DNA from: Sacculina carcini
Taxonomy: Eukaryota > Arthropoda > Thecostraca > Sacculinidae
Direction of reading: 5' to 3'
Length of the DNA stretch: 64,000 nt
Assembly: GCA_916048095.2 (NCBI GenBank)
Contig: OU696595.1
Location: forward strand, 2,358,795 to 2,422,794
This document shows, one piece after another, positions 46,601 to 57,675 of the stretch (positions are counted from its first letter, which is position 1; each line of letters begins with the position of its first letter). The notes below the pieces were generated by a model. It was not told the DNA's origin and made no database searches. It saw nothing but the letters and a program-made list of their open reading frames with translations. Position numbers and translations under genes: made by a program.

Positions 46601-47251
46601 TTTTTGTGTGAAAAAATAACGAAGATCGTCAAACTCAACACTTTGCAACATAGTTAATTAAGCTGCAACATGTTTCATCGAAGCTCCAACATATTTCAAG
46701 TGATCTTTGAAATGTGTTTTGTCTTGTTCATGTCTCAAGTTTCAACATGTTGCAGCATGTTTCACAAACCCCAACATGTTCTAACATGTTCCATCAAACT
46801 CCAACAGGGTATTGTCTGAGAGATAACTCACCCAGGAGAACACGGAGAAGAAGGAGAAAGCGATGGCCGCTTGTAGGTTGGTAACGGGAGTGATGCCTGG
46901 CACGCGCTCGGTCTTGTTCCATGCGTTGGTCAGATAACAGAAGGCGATGAAGAAGAGAAACGCCCACAGCGCCGACACGGCCAGATCGAGTAGAACGTAG
47001 CGACGGCGACTTTGCACGTTGGACATGCGCTCAAACAGAAACTCACCGCCAATCATGCCGATAGCAAGCAGGAAGGCAAGAACGCCCGTGCCGGCGGCGT
47101 AGCTACATGCGGCCGAGTCTTGGTTGAAGTGACACTGCTGGCGCTGTAGTCGAGCGTCCCAGTACCAGCCCTGCGACGAGATGCAGCCGAATACGACGAT
47201 CGAAAACAACTACCAACACACACACGCACACATACAATACACAATACACAC

Positions 47252-47291
<40 letters not shown>

Positions 47292-47759
47292 TTGGTGTAG
47301 CCAGGCAGTAAATTTTCGCGCTTGCAAACGAGATTAAACTGGATTGCTATTTCACATTTAGCAATTTTCTTTTTGGTCGATTCCATGTCTCTAGCCAATT
47401 TCTGATCGCTTCTATTCAGACAACTCAACAACTTCCCTATATTTCGTAACGTTTCGGAGTTACCAGACTCCATCATCAGACACAAATCACATGAGAACAC
47501 AATAACAACGCAAATATCAACACACAATCACTACAACATTCAAACAATAATTCACATGCTATTTATGTCAGCAACCAGGTGTCACTCCTAGGTGTCATTG
47601 TCTGGTAGGTGTGAAAGTGGTGTTGGCTGGCTGTCGCAGGGGCGCGTCGAGTTTCGCTCCAACGGGGGGGCTCGGTGAGTTGGCAGAATACCGTTTTCTT
47701 CGAGCTGTATATTCAGCGTCGGCTTCAGCTGGGTGATATATACCGCCTCTAACATGCGA

Positions 47760-47856
<97 letters not shown>

Positions 47857-49248
47857 GGTGACCCAAAAAACGGGCCCCATTTTTAATTAGGCCTCGTTTC
47901 TTATTGTTTTGTCCGAATGGAATCAAACTTTGGTCATAACTAGTTTATTATATTCAAAATATCACATCAAAACACTAGAGTATTTGGCCTTTTTTCTACG
48001 TTTTACAGCATGAGTTCTAGATGGCCTCCATTTAGCTCCGTGCATTTCTTGAGGCGCAGCACGAAGTTGTCCATGACGTTCTTACAGACTGAATTTGTAG
48101 TGGCTCTCATTTCCTCCCTGATGGCTTCCATGAGTTCCGTGATGGTTCTGGGTTTCCCTGCGTAGACTCTGTCCTTAAGATAGCGTTAAATAATCTGGGG
48201 GCTTAGGTCCGTGCTATGGGGTGCCCACTCAAAACCAGTCTTGAGACTGATCACTCGGCCTCCGAAGTTCTCTTTCAGCCAATCTCGGGACTGCAGTGTC
48301 TGTATTCTGTATGGGTAAGCCCTGATATCGTTCACCAGCACTCTCCTGCAAGTCTCACGGAACATACCGAGGGACTGACTTCGCTTACGCACATAGCGTT
48401 TCGGACTCTGCTGGCGAGACTCTCTCACACTTTCGATCAGCTCGGTTGTTCGCTTCTTGGGTCGTCCCGAGTGGCTTGGACGGTTCTCACTGGCATCATT
48501 GATGTTCTCCACGGCCCCATACTTCTCGAAGTGGTCCACCCAGTTGTGAATTCTGCTTTTGGATGGAGCCTTCTCACATTCGAACTGACGCATGAAACTG
48601 ACTTGGGTTTTCTTAAACGAACCTATCTTGTAGTAAAATTTAACACAGTGTATTCTTTGTTTCAGCTCCCACTTGGGTCTTGGTGTACTCACGGTCGTTG
48701 ATTCTGTCATGTCCTCTAAAATAAGGGGAATCGGGGAATAAATATAGGAGATATCACTTAAAGTGTGCGTGGGCCCGTTTTTTGGGGGCACCCTGTATAT
48801 ATATACCGACATGTCTACCACCAAGCCCAAACACACATAGACAACCCACACACATCACATACAATCAACACACACACACACACATAACAGATACACACAT
48901 ACACAAACACACACCCGTCATGTGTAAAACTATACACACACAAACACACACATTCACAAACACACACACACACACATACAAAGGATTCGATGATGAAGGC
49001 ATGTATGCAGCTTGTGGGGCTCATTGTCTACAAGGCTAGGAAACACAAAGTATTCGACCTATGGATTAACGTAGTGTCATTTGGTGCCCACTTACCAGAC
49101 ACACGGCGCGCGCAATGACCTGAGGTCGTTGTACGAAAGAGCGGGGGTCAAACTGCCCTCCGGCCAGTGCCCCGCCGAACGCCCCCAGCCCAGCCCCACT
49201 GACACCCCCCTCACCCCCCGCACCACTGGAAGACATGCCAGGTTGCAT
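43470..49248 (-). CDS. SYNGR: Synaptogyrin, three coding exons
   Basis: Synaptogyrins are four-helix MARVEL-domain proteins of synaptic and other small vesicles that assist vesicle biogenesis and recycling. Coding exons are 49248-49096, 47209-46832 and 43670-43470 (153, 378 and 201 nt; all phase 0), giving 243 residues (human SYNGR1 has about 233). The N-terminus has [20 protein letters not shown]. Membrane segments are about residues 47-63, 89-110, 122-144 and 165-187. The loop cysteines C77 and C86 resemble the luminal pair of the family. The cytoplasmic tail (from about 200) contains [18 protein letters not shown], in place of the tyrosine-rich vertebrate tail. TTTTTGCAG lies 2 bases before the ATG, so a 5' UTR exon is likely further right. 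Confidence 0.93.
43738..43861. mobile_element. Small MITE with TTAGGGTGACC termini
   Basis: Outer inverted repeats TTAGGGTGACCTTTTG and CAAAAGGTCACCCTAA. An additional inverted arm ends at 43781, making a nested hairpin. It is 124 bp, 68 bp upstream of the synaptogyrin exon 3 acceptor in intron 2. Confidence 0.7.
43968..45249. mobile_element. Non-autonomous hAT-like element with 8-bp target duplication
   Basis: Termini TAGGGCTGTCAAAA and TTTTGACAGCCCTA, flanked by an exact 8-bp duplication GTTATAAG (43960-43967 and 45250-45257). Both subterminal regions carry several AAGTAACCTAAAA motifs, probable transposase binding sites. The 1282 bp have no recognisable transposase. It lies in synaptogyrin intron 2. 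Confidence 0.85.
45258..45575 (-). mobile_element. tRNA-derived SINE copy
   Basis: On the minus strand the head reads TTCCGTGGTGTAGTGGTAGC and CGCCTCACAAGAGGG, with B box GATTCGAAACC; the body matches the copy at 22146. Its 3' tail end has been separated by the hAT insertion. It lies in synaptogyrin intron 2. Confidence 0.8.
46047..46306. mobile_element. hAT MITE (CAGGGGTTCTTAACC type)
   Basis: Termini CAGGGGTTCTTAACC and GGTTGAGAAGCACTG, with target duplication CTATAATT / CTCTAATT. It includes GGGGGTGCGA-type subterminal motifs. A further fragment of the same kind is near 46555-46600. Confidence 0.75.
46832..47209 (-). CDS. SYNGR: Synaptogyrin exon 2 (three membrane helices)
   Basis: The acceptor is (TG)n then TTGGTAG; the donor is TCCTGG|GTGAGT. 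It encodes [61 protein letters not shown] and [12 protein letters not shown]. Phase 0 at both ends. Confidence 0.94.
47255..47527 (-). mobile_element. Penelope-like element: 5' ORF start
   Basis: The minus strand carries CTGATGATGGAGTCTGGTAA and CCGAAACGTTACG, the non-coding signature at Penelope repeat junctions. It then encodes [20 protein letters not shown] and [19 protein letters not shown], the N-terminal ORF region. It ends in (TA)n. Confidence 0.6.
47588..47760 (-). mobile_element. Penelope-like element: GIY-YIG endonuclease tail
   Basis: The minus strand reads [20 protein letters not shown], the last conserved block of the Penelope GIY-YIG nuclease (EA-x-x-I-x-x-x-KPTLN). A stop at 47588 follows. 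It lies upstream (in reading direction) of the 5' ORF fragment, so the order is tail then head. Confidence 0.65.
47764..47853. repeat. (AT)n microsatellite
   Basis: About 90 bp of pure AT in synaptogyrin intron 1. The mariner-like element is inserted at its right-hand end. Confidence 0.95.
47854..48795 (-). mobile_element. DUF4817/mariner-like transposon, internally deleted
   Basis: Termini CAGGGTGACCCAAAAAACGG and, inverted, CAGGGTGCCCCCAAAAAACG, with TA on both sides. The minus strand, from ATG at 48710, encodes the helix-turn-helix part ([52 protein letters not shown]). It then jumps to [13 protein letters not shown], the last DDE block, and an [17 protein letters not shown] segment. The catalytic middle is deleted. 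It lies in synaptogyrin intron 1. Confidence 0.8.
49096..49248 (-). CDS. SYNGR: Synaptogyrin exon 1 (initiator ATG)
   Basis: 51 codons from ATG at 49248: a glycine-rich leader, then [20 protein letters not shown] and the donor CTG|GTAAGT. I chose the first ATG (MQPGMSSSG); a second in-frame ATG four codons later is also possible. The 5' TTTTTGCAG just before it looks like an acceptor. Confidence 0.88.
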
Positions 49249-49634
49249 CACTGCAAAAACATACATACACACATTGACTGACGAGGAAATAATTCAAAAT
49301 GCAGGTATGTCTACATTTGTAACATCCAATAGATTCAATAACACGCAGTTTATAAAAGCTAAAACAATATTCAAAATACAATTTTCCTGATGGGTGTGGA
49401 TTAATGAATGGAATATAATACTAATTTGTCAACCAGAAGATAATACATTTATTGAAGATACATTATGATAAATGGAAGGCAGGACACATGAGTGTTTACC
49501 TAATTCCTGTGAGGAACAACTAGATGAGAACACACATATAAACCTCTACTTTTCAACCTCTCTTCAGAATTATTTCTCTACATAATTTGCTTAGCTTTCG
49601 GGGTACATGGGGCCACCTCAGGGTGGTAATACAC

Positions 49635-49969
49635 ACACAGACATACACACAGTAAAACATACACAATCAAACGCACTCACACACTCTCTCTCTCTCACAC
49701 ACAATACATAGTCAAACCACACGTACGTAGGATATGCATGTGTTGGAATGTTTGGGCTTATATCGCGCTACTGTATTATGTGGGGTTCGATTGACATTGT
49801 ACGTGGTAGTAAATCTCTTTATTCACATAGACTCACACAGACGAATCCCTGGAAGAGGCTTTCAGATAGCCTGTGACTGCAGTTCATTTATTACACCACC
49901 ATCCTGGTGCAAAGACGAATGCGACGCTCTTGTGATTGGGGCTCTATAATTTAATTTTTGCTCCTGTCC
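49635..49969. other. Synaptogyrin upstream flank, no feature recognised
   Basis: (CA)n/(CT)n-rich sequence and a short ORF at 49734-49949 without homology that I recognise. A 5' UTR exon of synaptogyrin may lie in or beyond this interval. Confidence 0.35.
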
Positions 49970-50752
49970 ATCCCAGAACCTGTCCAGCCTCACATTTTAG
50001 CCACCTTCACCCATTCAGGTGAATATTTCCAAATATTCATAATCCTATATGTGAAGGAGAACAGTCTGACACATAGACGCGCCCGATTTTTGAAAATTTT
50101 CATATTTTCATAACATCCTCTCGTGTTCGAATCATATCTTATCCTGAACAAGCCTTCAGTACATTCTTTGTCATTTCAAGATCAAGATCATATTCAAGAT
50201 CTTGTTCAAGATCATATTCAAGTTCATATTCAAGATCTTGGAAGTCTCTATCATATCCCCTCTTGTCCTTCTATGCCAGCGTTGGTAGACCTATCGCTTT
50301 CAACCTTCTTTTATATGTCAATTTCTGCATTCCTGGAATCAGTTTAGTGGCCCTTCTTTGGACGTTTTCAACATCCCCTATGCCCTTCACCAAATGTGGG
50401 TGCCATACTTGATTTGCATACTACAATTGTGGTCTAACTAGAGACGTGAACAATAACTTGAATTTGTCCGGGTTCAAATACACGAAAACTCTTTTAATTA
50501 GTCCAACTATTCTGTTTGCCCTATTAATTTTTCCGCAATGTGCTCTGAAAATGTCAACTCGTCGTCAATCGTGACGCCAATATCTTTCTCGACTCTCGCC
50601 CTCAATACATCATTGTATATATTCATACATCCTGTAGTTTATATCCTCCACCGTAGTTCTACCAATTCTCCGATACTTTTTTTTGTCAGGATGGAAGCTC
50701 AGTAGCCACATTGCTGACCATATTTTGATTTCTTCTAAATCTTCTTGTAGTT

Positions 50753-51476
50753 TCAGTCTTTAACGTCTTCAACCACTCTATATATTTTTGTGTCGTCTGT
50801 ATAGAGATACACCTGACTGCTATTTCTGACAGTATCCGGCAAATCGATTATAAAAATCACAAACAGCAGAGGTCCCAAAACCGAACCTTGAGGGACGCCA
50901 CAAACATTTCTCCATTCGGAGACCTCACCACTGACCACAACTCTGTCTTCTTCCCGTTAAACAACTTCGAATCCAGTTTCTCACACTCCCATTTATATTA
51001 TATCCAGATATCTTCTCAATCAGCCTTTCATGTGGAACTCTATCGAAAGCCTTAATGAAATCCAGATACACAACATCCACCACCAGTCCCCTATCAATAG
51101 CATATGCTCCAGACTCCATTACATTTATCAGCTGTAACACCGTAGATCTTCCTGTAATAAATCCATATTGTCGTCGGCTGAAGAGGCTGTTTTCCTTCAT
51201 ATGAATAATTACTCTTTCTCTCATCAATGTTTCCATCACCTTGCATATAACACTTGTTAGACTTACTGGTCTGTAATTGCCAGGATCTCTTCTGTCTCCT
51301 TTCTTGAAAATAGCTGTAATGTGTGCCCCCTTCCACTCCTCTGGTACCGTTCCTTCCTTCAAAGAGCTTGTAAATATGATACACAAACGCTCCAGTAATT
51401 CCTCACGTAGTTCCTTCACTACTTTGGGATGTATGCCATCAGGTCCTGGCGACTTGTCCTTTTTCAAGCATTTCAA
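50753..51476 (-). pseudogene. CR1-type reverse transcriptase
   Basis: Two overlapping ORFs: DKSPGPDGIHPKVVKEL, AIFKKGDRRDPGNYRPVSLT, GRSTVLQLINV and LDFIKAFDRVPHERL (51476-50925), then GVPQGSVLGPLLFVIFI and LYTDDTKIY (50938-50753). The catalytic box reads YTDD rather than YADD. A frame change separates the two parts. Confidence 0.85.
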
Positions 51477-52258
51477 TACTCTTCTAATCGTCTCCTTCGT
51501 TATTTAAAACTTGTCCAATGTCGGTACATTCATTTTCTCCGCCGTGGGTATTTTCCACAAGACTCCTCTATGAACACGATCGCAAATTGTTTCGACAGTA
51601 TTTGTGAGTTTTCTTGGCTTGACATTGCTGTTTTCTCTTTGTTGTTCTCATCAAGATATAGATCCCGATTTGATTTTAGTCTTTGAAGCAATATACCTCC
51701 AGAAAACCTTTGGGTTTCTTTTCACATTTTTGCTACCACTTGTTCCCTGTTTTTTGCAGCATTTCTGGTTTCTCTTCTAATCTGATTGCTCAAACGTCGA
51801 TATTCTGCCTCAATATTTTTGTACTGATCCGGCAAGCTACCTTCCATTCTAATCATTTTTAACTAATTCCATAGCCTCTGTATATTCTTTGCCATAATTT
51901 CTTACCCATGGATACGTTTCCACAAGCTCCTGCCTGCATCATAATCGGTTACCCGTCTTAGTACATATTCATCAATAAGTTGTCTTATCCTACTCCGAAA
52001 TCTTCTCCATTTTTCATCAGTGTTTGTGACATCCGAGAAATGTCTTCCAATCAATGTTGAGTTTGCATTTCATTGTTTCATAGTCCGCCTTTTCATACAT
52101 TGATATTTGTTTTTTCTGTCATAACCTTGTACTTTCAAATTCAAACGGGCATTGATAAAAACATGGCCACTATTTCCTATCGGACAATCTATACAAACAT
52201 CCTCTAGAATTTCATCGTCATTCGTGAATAATATATCAAGAGTACTGGCAGCATTTGC

Positions 52259-52967
52259 TCATCTTATTCTAGTAACCTCCTGAATATTTTGCACCAAAAA
52301 ACAATCTCTAACTTTCTCAATAAAAAGAGAGCTGAATTCCTGAGGTTCACCACTTGATGTGTAATTTTCCCATTTGATGTTTGGCAGGTTGAAGTCGCCA
52401 ACCAACACCTTGTATTTAGCTTTCGCATCGCCAATTTCTTGCATGAGCTGCAGGAGACTATTGTTGTTATCTTTGTCACTATTAGGACTTGTATATATAA
52501 CACTGATTAGAACATCACCGCTTGCACCAAACAACAGCAAACTACAATATTCACAGAAATTGGCTTGAAACTCAACCGTTTTGAAAATAACTCCCTGTCT
52601 AACATACACTATTATACCCCTTCCTTTCATACAGTGTAAATCTATTTCAATCATACTGTATCCTTCCGAACAATATCCAGCTGAATCCTTCTCATACCTG
52701 ATTTTTTTTTGGCTTAACCTCTTGCAAAGTAATAACAGTTGGAAAAGTTTTCATATCACTCAATCTTAATTGCAGTTCAACTTTCTTTTCAAACGTTAAT
52801 ACATCCACATTGCAGAAATACACTACTATTGCTGCGTTACTTTTTACACTCTCACTTTTATCAACCTGCGGTTCCTCGCCGGACCCACTATCCTGTACTT
52901 TCCTTTCCCAGTACATTCCAAGTTTTTTGCCTGCTCGCGAAGTTTTCTCTTGTTCCTTTCCTCTCAT
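52259..52967 (-). pseudogene. CR1-type apurinic endonuclease
   Basis: Fragments: YFCNVDVLTFEKKVELQL and TVITLQEVKPKK (LQE catalytic block; 52850-52700), then GIIVYVRQGVIF, VIYTSPNSDKDN and VLVGDFNLPNIKWENYTSSG (52654-52350). The distal SDH block is degraded. Confidence 0.75.
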
Positions 52968-53516
52968 AGTGATATCGTGAGAAATTCCGATATTTTGTAA
53001 TATTTCATCGTCCTGCAGTTTCCACGCATTTCTGAAGAGTGTCCGCTTCAGCTCACTGTCTTTCTGTTTAACCAGTAGTACCCTAGGTTTTTGTTAGTCT
53101 TGGTTCGGTCTTCCAAGTCTCAGAACAAAAAGCTCCACTGTTCCCCGTCAACCTCACACTGCTGCGATATTTTTTAAACAAATTGCCTACCATGCATGAA
53201 TATCTCATTCGGCGTTTCGGATGTTGATTCCAGTGGTCCATATATTATAAAAATATTCTCCCTGTCCCTCATAGTACCCACTTCTCGGAAGAACTCCACA
53301 CCATGTGTAGTTTGGCTGACCTGCAATAATCTAGCTGTTGCCACATGCCAAGCCTTGGTCTTATAACTTTGTTCGGTACTGTCTCCACAGTCTTCATACC
53401 TGTTTGTTGAACTTTTGAGCATCGCGTCCAAATTCTCCACTCTCTCGATTATATAATCCAGGTTATCGAGTCTCGTATGCCACTCCATCATTTCACTTTC
53501 CATTCTCTTATCCACC

Positions 53517-53899
53517 TGTGGTTTGATTATGTATTGAGAGAGTGTGTGAGCGTGTTGGAGTGTGTATGGTTTACTGTGTATATGTGTGATTCTTGTTTGC
53601 GTTCGTATCGTTTACTGTGTTTGTATGTGTGCCATGCTATGAATTGTCCATGCCCCGCGACGGCGAGCGAGTGACCGGCTCGCCGCTGATTGGTTGATTC
53701 GGTGGGTGTGAGGAATGCGTGTGTGCTCCCTCGTGTGACGGTGTGAGCGTAGAGTCGTGCTTGATGAGTCGTTTTGGTGGTCTGGTCGTGTTGTGACGTC
53801 CTGTAGGCGCGCGTGGGCATCACTGCCCCATCCCACGTGGGGCAGTGATGCCCACGCGCGCCTGTCTGTAATATATTTTAGTGTTATTGGTTTCTTACA
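53517..53899. mobile_element. Solo LTR of the TRIM-like family, with a long hairpin
   Basis: 383 bp bounded TGTGGTTTG and TTCTTACA. An exact 5-bp duplication CCACC flanks it (53512-53516 and 53900-53904). It matches, in reverse orientation, the LTRs at 34924 and 36043. It contains a perfect 26-bp inverted repeat (53805-53830 and 53838-53863) around a 7-base loop. Confidence 0.8.
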
Positions 53900-53919
53900 C
53901 CACCTCATAGTGCATCATA

Positions 53920-54305
53920 GTTTTCACACCTCATAATGCTGTTTCTCAACCGAGCTCACCCGATTTACCAACTCCATTATTTCATCGTGTTCTACTGCCA
54001 GATCATTCCTGATGTCGTTCACTGTCCCATCCAACTGATTTTGCTTCAACGACAACTCTGTTTGCTATTTCTCCACGCTATCTGCCTTTCTTTGTATATT
54101 CACACATCCTCTTTTGCAGAAAGCACAGTACCATGATATTTGCGCCCCCGTGTTCTCATCCTGCATATAATTGTACATTGGAACTGGGATTCTCTCACAC
54201 GCTATGTGGAACCACAGTTCCCATACAATTTCGTTCAGCATTGAACAGCTATTTGCTCATTCCTCACATTCTTTACACATTTATCACACAACTATATTTA
54301 CTTCA
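53920..54305 (-). pseudogene. CR1 LINE ORF1 N-terminus with PHD finger
   Basis: The minus strand reads CDKCVKNVRNEQIAVQC (first PHD ligands), further cysteines, and ISWYCAFCKRGC (last PHD ligands). A coiled-coil-like region follows (TELSLKQNQLDGTVND). Stops interrupt it. ORF1 continues after the solo LTR. Confidence 0.6.
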
Positions 54306-54310
54306 AACCA

Positions 54311-55016
54311 AGTAAAAACCCACGTAAACCAAAGTATACCCCCTTCTCTCCCCCGTCATTAATCATTTAATCGATTTGAATAGCAATTATCAGTTCAAAC
54401 AACACCACTAAACGAAAATACAACCCGCAGGAAATAACCAATACCACAATGAATAATCAAAAAACAATTCATGAGTCTCTTAACCACGTCCGCTCAATCC
54501 AGTGCATTGGTGCCATTTTCCATGCAAAACATTCTTGAGTTTGAATGGCTTTGGATAACAACCATATAATGCAACAAAAGTAACCAGCATATTCTGCGTC
54601 CATATATTATAAAATATATCAACCTCAACCAACAATGAGTTTTCAAATGAAACTTCAAGATTGTCAATCTGATAAGAGTATCAAGCTTGTAAGCGAAAAA
54701 CGTCAAGCAAATCAGCCATGATGCAATACGCATACGATTGTGCAATTACAAACAATTACGAAAACAGCTTACCATAAAATATACCGCCAACGCGAAATCA
54801 CAAACAAACTACCGTTATCAAAGAAAATCGAACGCTAGAGCATTCAAGTGCGTCATATAGGTCTACACCTGCAACATCACTATTGACATCTTCCCATGAA
54901 GTCGTCATGCACGCGTTATTCCTTTTGAATGATTTAATCGAATACCGTGCTTTGATTTGTCATGATTATGAAATTTTATTTTTGAGATTTCGGCCCTTCC
55001 CTGTTTTGCGATATAT
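54311..55016. other. Interval without recognised features
   Basis: AT-rich sequence between the CR1 LINE 5' end and the Gypsy-4 3' LTR. I see no coding region or clear repeat termini. Confidence 0.45.
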
Positions 55017-55170
55017 TCAATAACAATGACAATAATAATACACGAACGACGCAATAATACAACGCCAGGAACCGCACGCTACCACTGCTGCACACACACT
55101 GGCTGACGGCCGTTGGAGTCACCCACGGCCGATGCACTCGCGCCCTCTGGAGGTGTAGCCACATACTACA
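55017..55170 (-). repeat. Gypsy-4 3' LTR
   Basis: On the minus strand it starts TGTAGTATGTGGCTACACC right after CTTGAAGGGGATA (polypurine tract) and ends GAATATATCGCA. The length is about 154 bp. The same ending is found at 63990-64000. Confidence 0.65.
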
Positions 55171-55249
55171 TATCCCCTTCAAGTGGTGGAGGGGGCGCTG
55201 TTGGCTCTGCAGACGTAATCGCTCAGTTGCGACGGTGGTCAGCGTGGTT

Positions 55250-55760
55250 GAGCGCTCTGGCGGAGTTTGTGAAGCCTCTGATGTACCGCCCACATTATCC
55301 TACGGCGGCGGCGGCGGTAGTGCGGGTCTACTGCTGGTCTCCTGCGACGGTAGCGGCGCCGTACCAACAGATGACGGCGGCTGACACGGGTCGGCCGTAC
55401 AAAGGCTGCGCGGGAGAGCGACCGTCGGAACCCGGCGCGTTGCACAGCTCCAACAGGCCGGCGATAAAGGCGTCTGTGTCGAGGTTGCCCCCGTGCGCCG
55501 CCTTCTGAATGAGCCGCTTCACCCGTTTCACGGCGGACTCAAGGTGTCCATTAGAAGACGGGAAATGCTGACTGGAGATGCGATGACGTATGTGCCAAAA
55601 TCGCAGAAAATCGGCGGTGTGGCGCGCCGTGAACTGTGGACCGCCGCCTGACGACAGTACGGTCGGATCCCCGTCATGGCAAACACCTGCCGGAGCAGCT
55701 TCACCAGCTGGTGAGCGGAGGTGTCACGGCCACAGTCCAACACTAGTGGTCAGTTGGAAA
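55250..55760 (-). pseudogene. Gypsy-4 integrase core, truncated
   Basis: Frames in the minus strand read HQLVKLLRQVFAMTG, then a GGPQFTARHT-type block, FLRFWHIRHRISSQHFPSSN, GHLESAVKRVKRLI and FIAGLLELCNAPGSDGRSPA. These are the second half of the integrase catalytic core. The N-terminal half is lost around the SINE fragment at 55783-55896. A frame change near 55640 splits it. Confidence 0.7.
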
Positions 55761-55782
55761 AGTGGTCCGCGTACACGAGGTT

Positions 55783-55896
55783 AAGGTTAAATAAGGTTAA
55801 ATGCCTAAGTGGCAGCTGCTACACGGGAAGAAGCCGAAGCTTATCAACACATAGGCGTGCCCCGTGCAGCTCGCTGCCACCGCAGAACCAGAGGTG
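55783..55896 (-). mobile_element. SINE fragment in Gypsy-4 integrase
   Basis: Plus sense GGTTAAGGTTAAATAAGGTT then ATGCCTAAGTGGCAGCTGCT up to CACCGCAGAACC. This is the 3' half of the SINE described at 22146, cut at the point where the tRNA-distal body would continue. Confidence 0.8.
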
Positions 55897-56036
55897 GGTC
55901 TTCCCTGCGTGTTGGAAGAAATCCGCGGACATCCATTCGAAAGGACGTGTCGGGTGCGGTTCCGTCAGATATGGCTCCTTTTGCTGGCTGTCTTTGTACT
56001 ACAGTCACGATGCTACGGCAGTGGCGATTTCGTTGT

Positions 56037-57101
56037 TCAGGCCCGGCCAGAAGACAGTTTGCCGTGCGCGTTGCACGGTCCTGGCCTGTCCCTGGTGACT
56101 GTCGTGGAGCCGACGGAGAGTGTGCTTCCGCAAACAGGCACAAGCAGGCGGCAGCCGACCAGGATCAGGTCATGGTCCGCAGTGAGCTGGTCGCGCACGC
56201 CCCAGAATGGGTGGAGACTGGCGGGGAGTAGATGTTTGTGCTGAGGGAAGCCGCCCAGCACGTACGTCATCAATTTGCGGCACTCGTAGTCGGCCAGAGA
56301 CGCAGCTCGCACCGCCTCCAGGGTGGTGTCAATCGATGACGTGCGATGACCCAGATCGTCTGCGTCTGTGAATGCGTCCAACGTCTGGACGAAGAATCCA
56401 GACGAGCACTCACAAGCAGGCTGGGAACGTGCGCGCGACAGAGCGTCGGCGATGTTGTGCTTTGTATCCGGTCTCCAGCTAACGACAAAAGTCAGGTGCA
56501 GCAGACGCTGTCTAATACGTTGCAGGCGCGGGTTGGAGATGTCTCCAAGTGTCTTCTCGTTCAGTATTGGCAAGAGAGGCTCGTGATCGGGGACCACATT
56601 GAACGTGGGGAGGCCGGCCAGATACTGATGGCATTTCTGACATGCCCACACAACTGCCAGCATCTCCAACTCACACACAGCATACCTGCTTTCGGTGTCG
56701 GACACAAATCGCGACCCACACTGGATCAACTGCGAACGGCCCTGATTATCCCGCTGGCGAAGCACGAATCCGAGACCTTTCTCACGTGCTGCGTCCGTCT
56801 CCAGCATTGTGGGCCGCGTTGGGTCGAAGTGACCAAGCACAGGAGGGCTGGCCAACGTGCGCTTGACCACCGTGAAAGCCGCATCGTTCTGTGTTGTCCA
56901 CTGCCATTCAACGCCTTTGCAGAGCACCTGGCCCAGGGGCTCGGCAGCGGAGGCGATGGAGTACGAGAAATCACCGAACTGGTTCGCCAAGCCGAGAAAG
57001 TACCGCAGGGATGTGAGGTCCGTCGGTGCGGGAAGTTCTGCAAGGGCTCGATTTTTTTGTGGTCGACGTTGACCCCAGAGGCATTGACGTGGAAACCACA
57101 A
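56037..57101 (-). CDS. Gypsy-4 RNase H region and linker
   Basis: A 354-residue ORF: LTSLRYFLGLANQFGDFSYS (end of reverse transcriptase), then RPTMLETDAAREKGLGFVLR, SRFVSDTESRYAVCELEMLA, TFNVVPDHEPLLPILNEKTL and LTFVVSWRPDTKHNIADALS, typical of Gypsy RNase H. It ends in integrase-linker sequence. RNase H degrades template RNA during cDNA synthesis. Confidence 0.85.
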   Translation of the reverse strand: MWFPRQCLWGQRRPQKNRALAELPAPTDLTSLRYFLGLANQFGDFSYSIASAAEPLGQVLCKGVEWQWTTQNDAAFTVVKRTLASPPVLGHFDPTRPTMLETDAAREKGLGFVLRQRDNQGRSQLIQCGSRFVSDTESRYAVCELEMLAVVWACQKCHQYLAGLPTFNVVPDHEPLLPILNEKTLGDISNPRLQRIRQRLLHLTFVVSWRPDTKHNIADALSRARSQPACECSSGFFVQTLDAFTDADDLGHRTSSIDTTLEAVRAASLADYECRKLMTYVLGGFPQHKHLLPASLHPFWGVRDQLTADHDLILVGCRLLVPVCGSTLSVGSTTVTRDRPGPCNAHGKLSSGRA

Positions 57102-57675
57102 AAATTGGCGGACGTGGTTGCGAAGAATTTTTTTGACGGTTCAGTGTAACTCCGGCGTCGTCACAGCGTTGTAGCAGCTGCCAGACTCGCTGCAGATGCT
57201 CGTCGTAGCTGGCGGTATAGACCAGCACGTCGTCTACGATATTGCAGATGTCGGGTAGGCCAGCCAAGGCGAGATCGCCGCGTCGGTTGAATTCGTCGCC
57301 GCTGGAGACCAGACCCATCGGCGCGCGACATAACCTGAATCGGCCCCACGGGGTGATGAACGTGGTGAGGTCTCGGTCCTCGCGCAGCAAGGGCAACTGA
57401 AAGTACCCTTGTAATGCATCCACCTGGGTGAACCACCGATTGCCGATACCCATACTGCTCACAGCCTCCACAGGCGAGTGAACCGGATGCGTAGGCCGGC
57501 GAACGAGGCGGTTGAAGCGTGTGAAGTCCACCGTAATTCGGCAGCCGTTTGGCGTACCGTCTGACTTGCGCTTGCCGACAACGACGATGGGTGAGCACCA
57601 GTCCGTTGGTGGGAGACAGGCTCGATAACGTCCTGCTGCTGAAGTTGCTCCAGCTGCTGTTGTGCCTGGGCGCAA
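57101..57675 (-). CDS. Gypsy-4 reverse transcriptase (palm)
   Basis: From 57675: TDWCSPIVVVGKRKSDG, RITVDFTRFNRLVRRPTHPV, FTQVDALQGYFQLPL, FRLCRAPMGLVSSGDEFNRR and IVDDVLVYTASYDEHLQRVW. The catalytic box is IVDD rather than YxDD. A frame change near 57130 leads into the RNase H ORF. Confidence 0.85.

Larger units (their letters stand above)
49970..54310 (-). mobile_element. CR1-type LINE, near full length, with a solo LTR inside ORF1
   Basis: Minus-strand order: ORF1 with PHD finger (54305-53920), solo LTR (53899-53517), rest of ORF1 (53515-53174), endonuclease (52967-52259), reverse transcriptase (51476-50753), thumb and C-terminal region to about 50120. The C-terminal text RRTRGDMIET (about 50245-50275) is a CR1/L2 hallmark. 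Frames are broken in several places. A (TTCAAGATCA)-type tandem at 50170-50240 lies near the 3' end. Confidence 0.8.
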
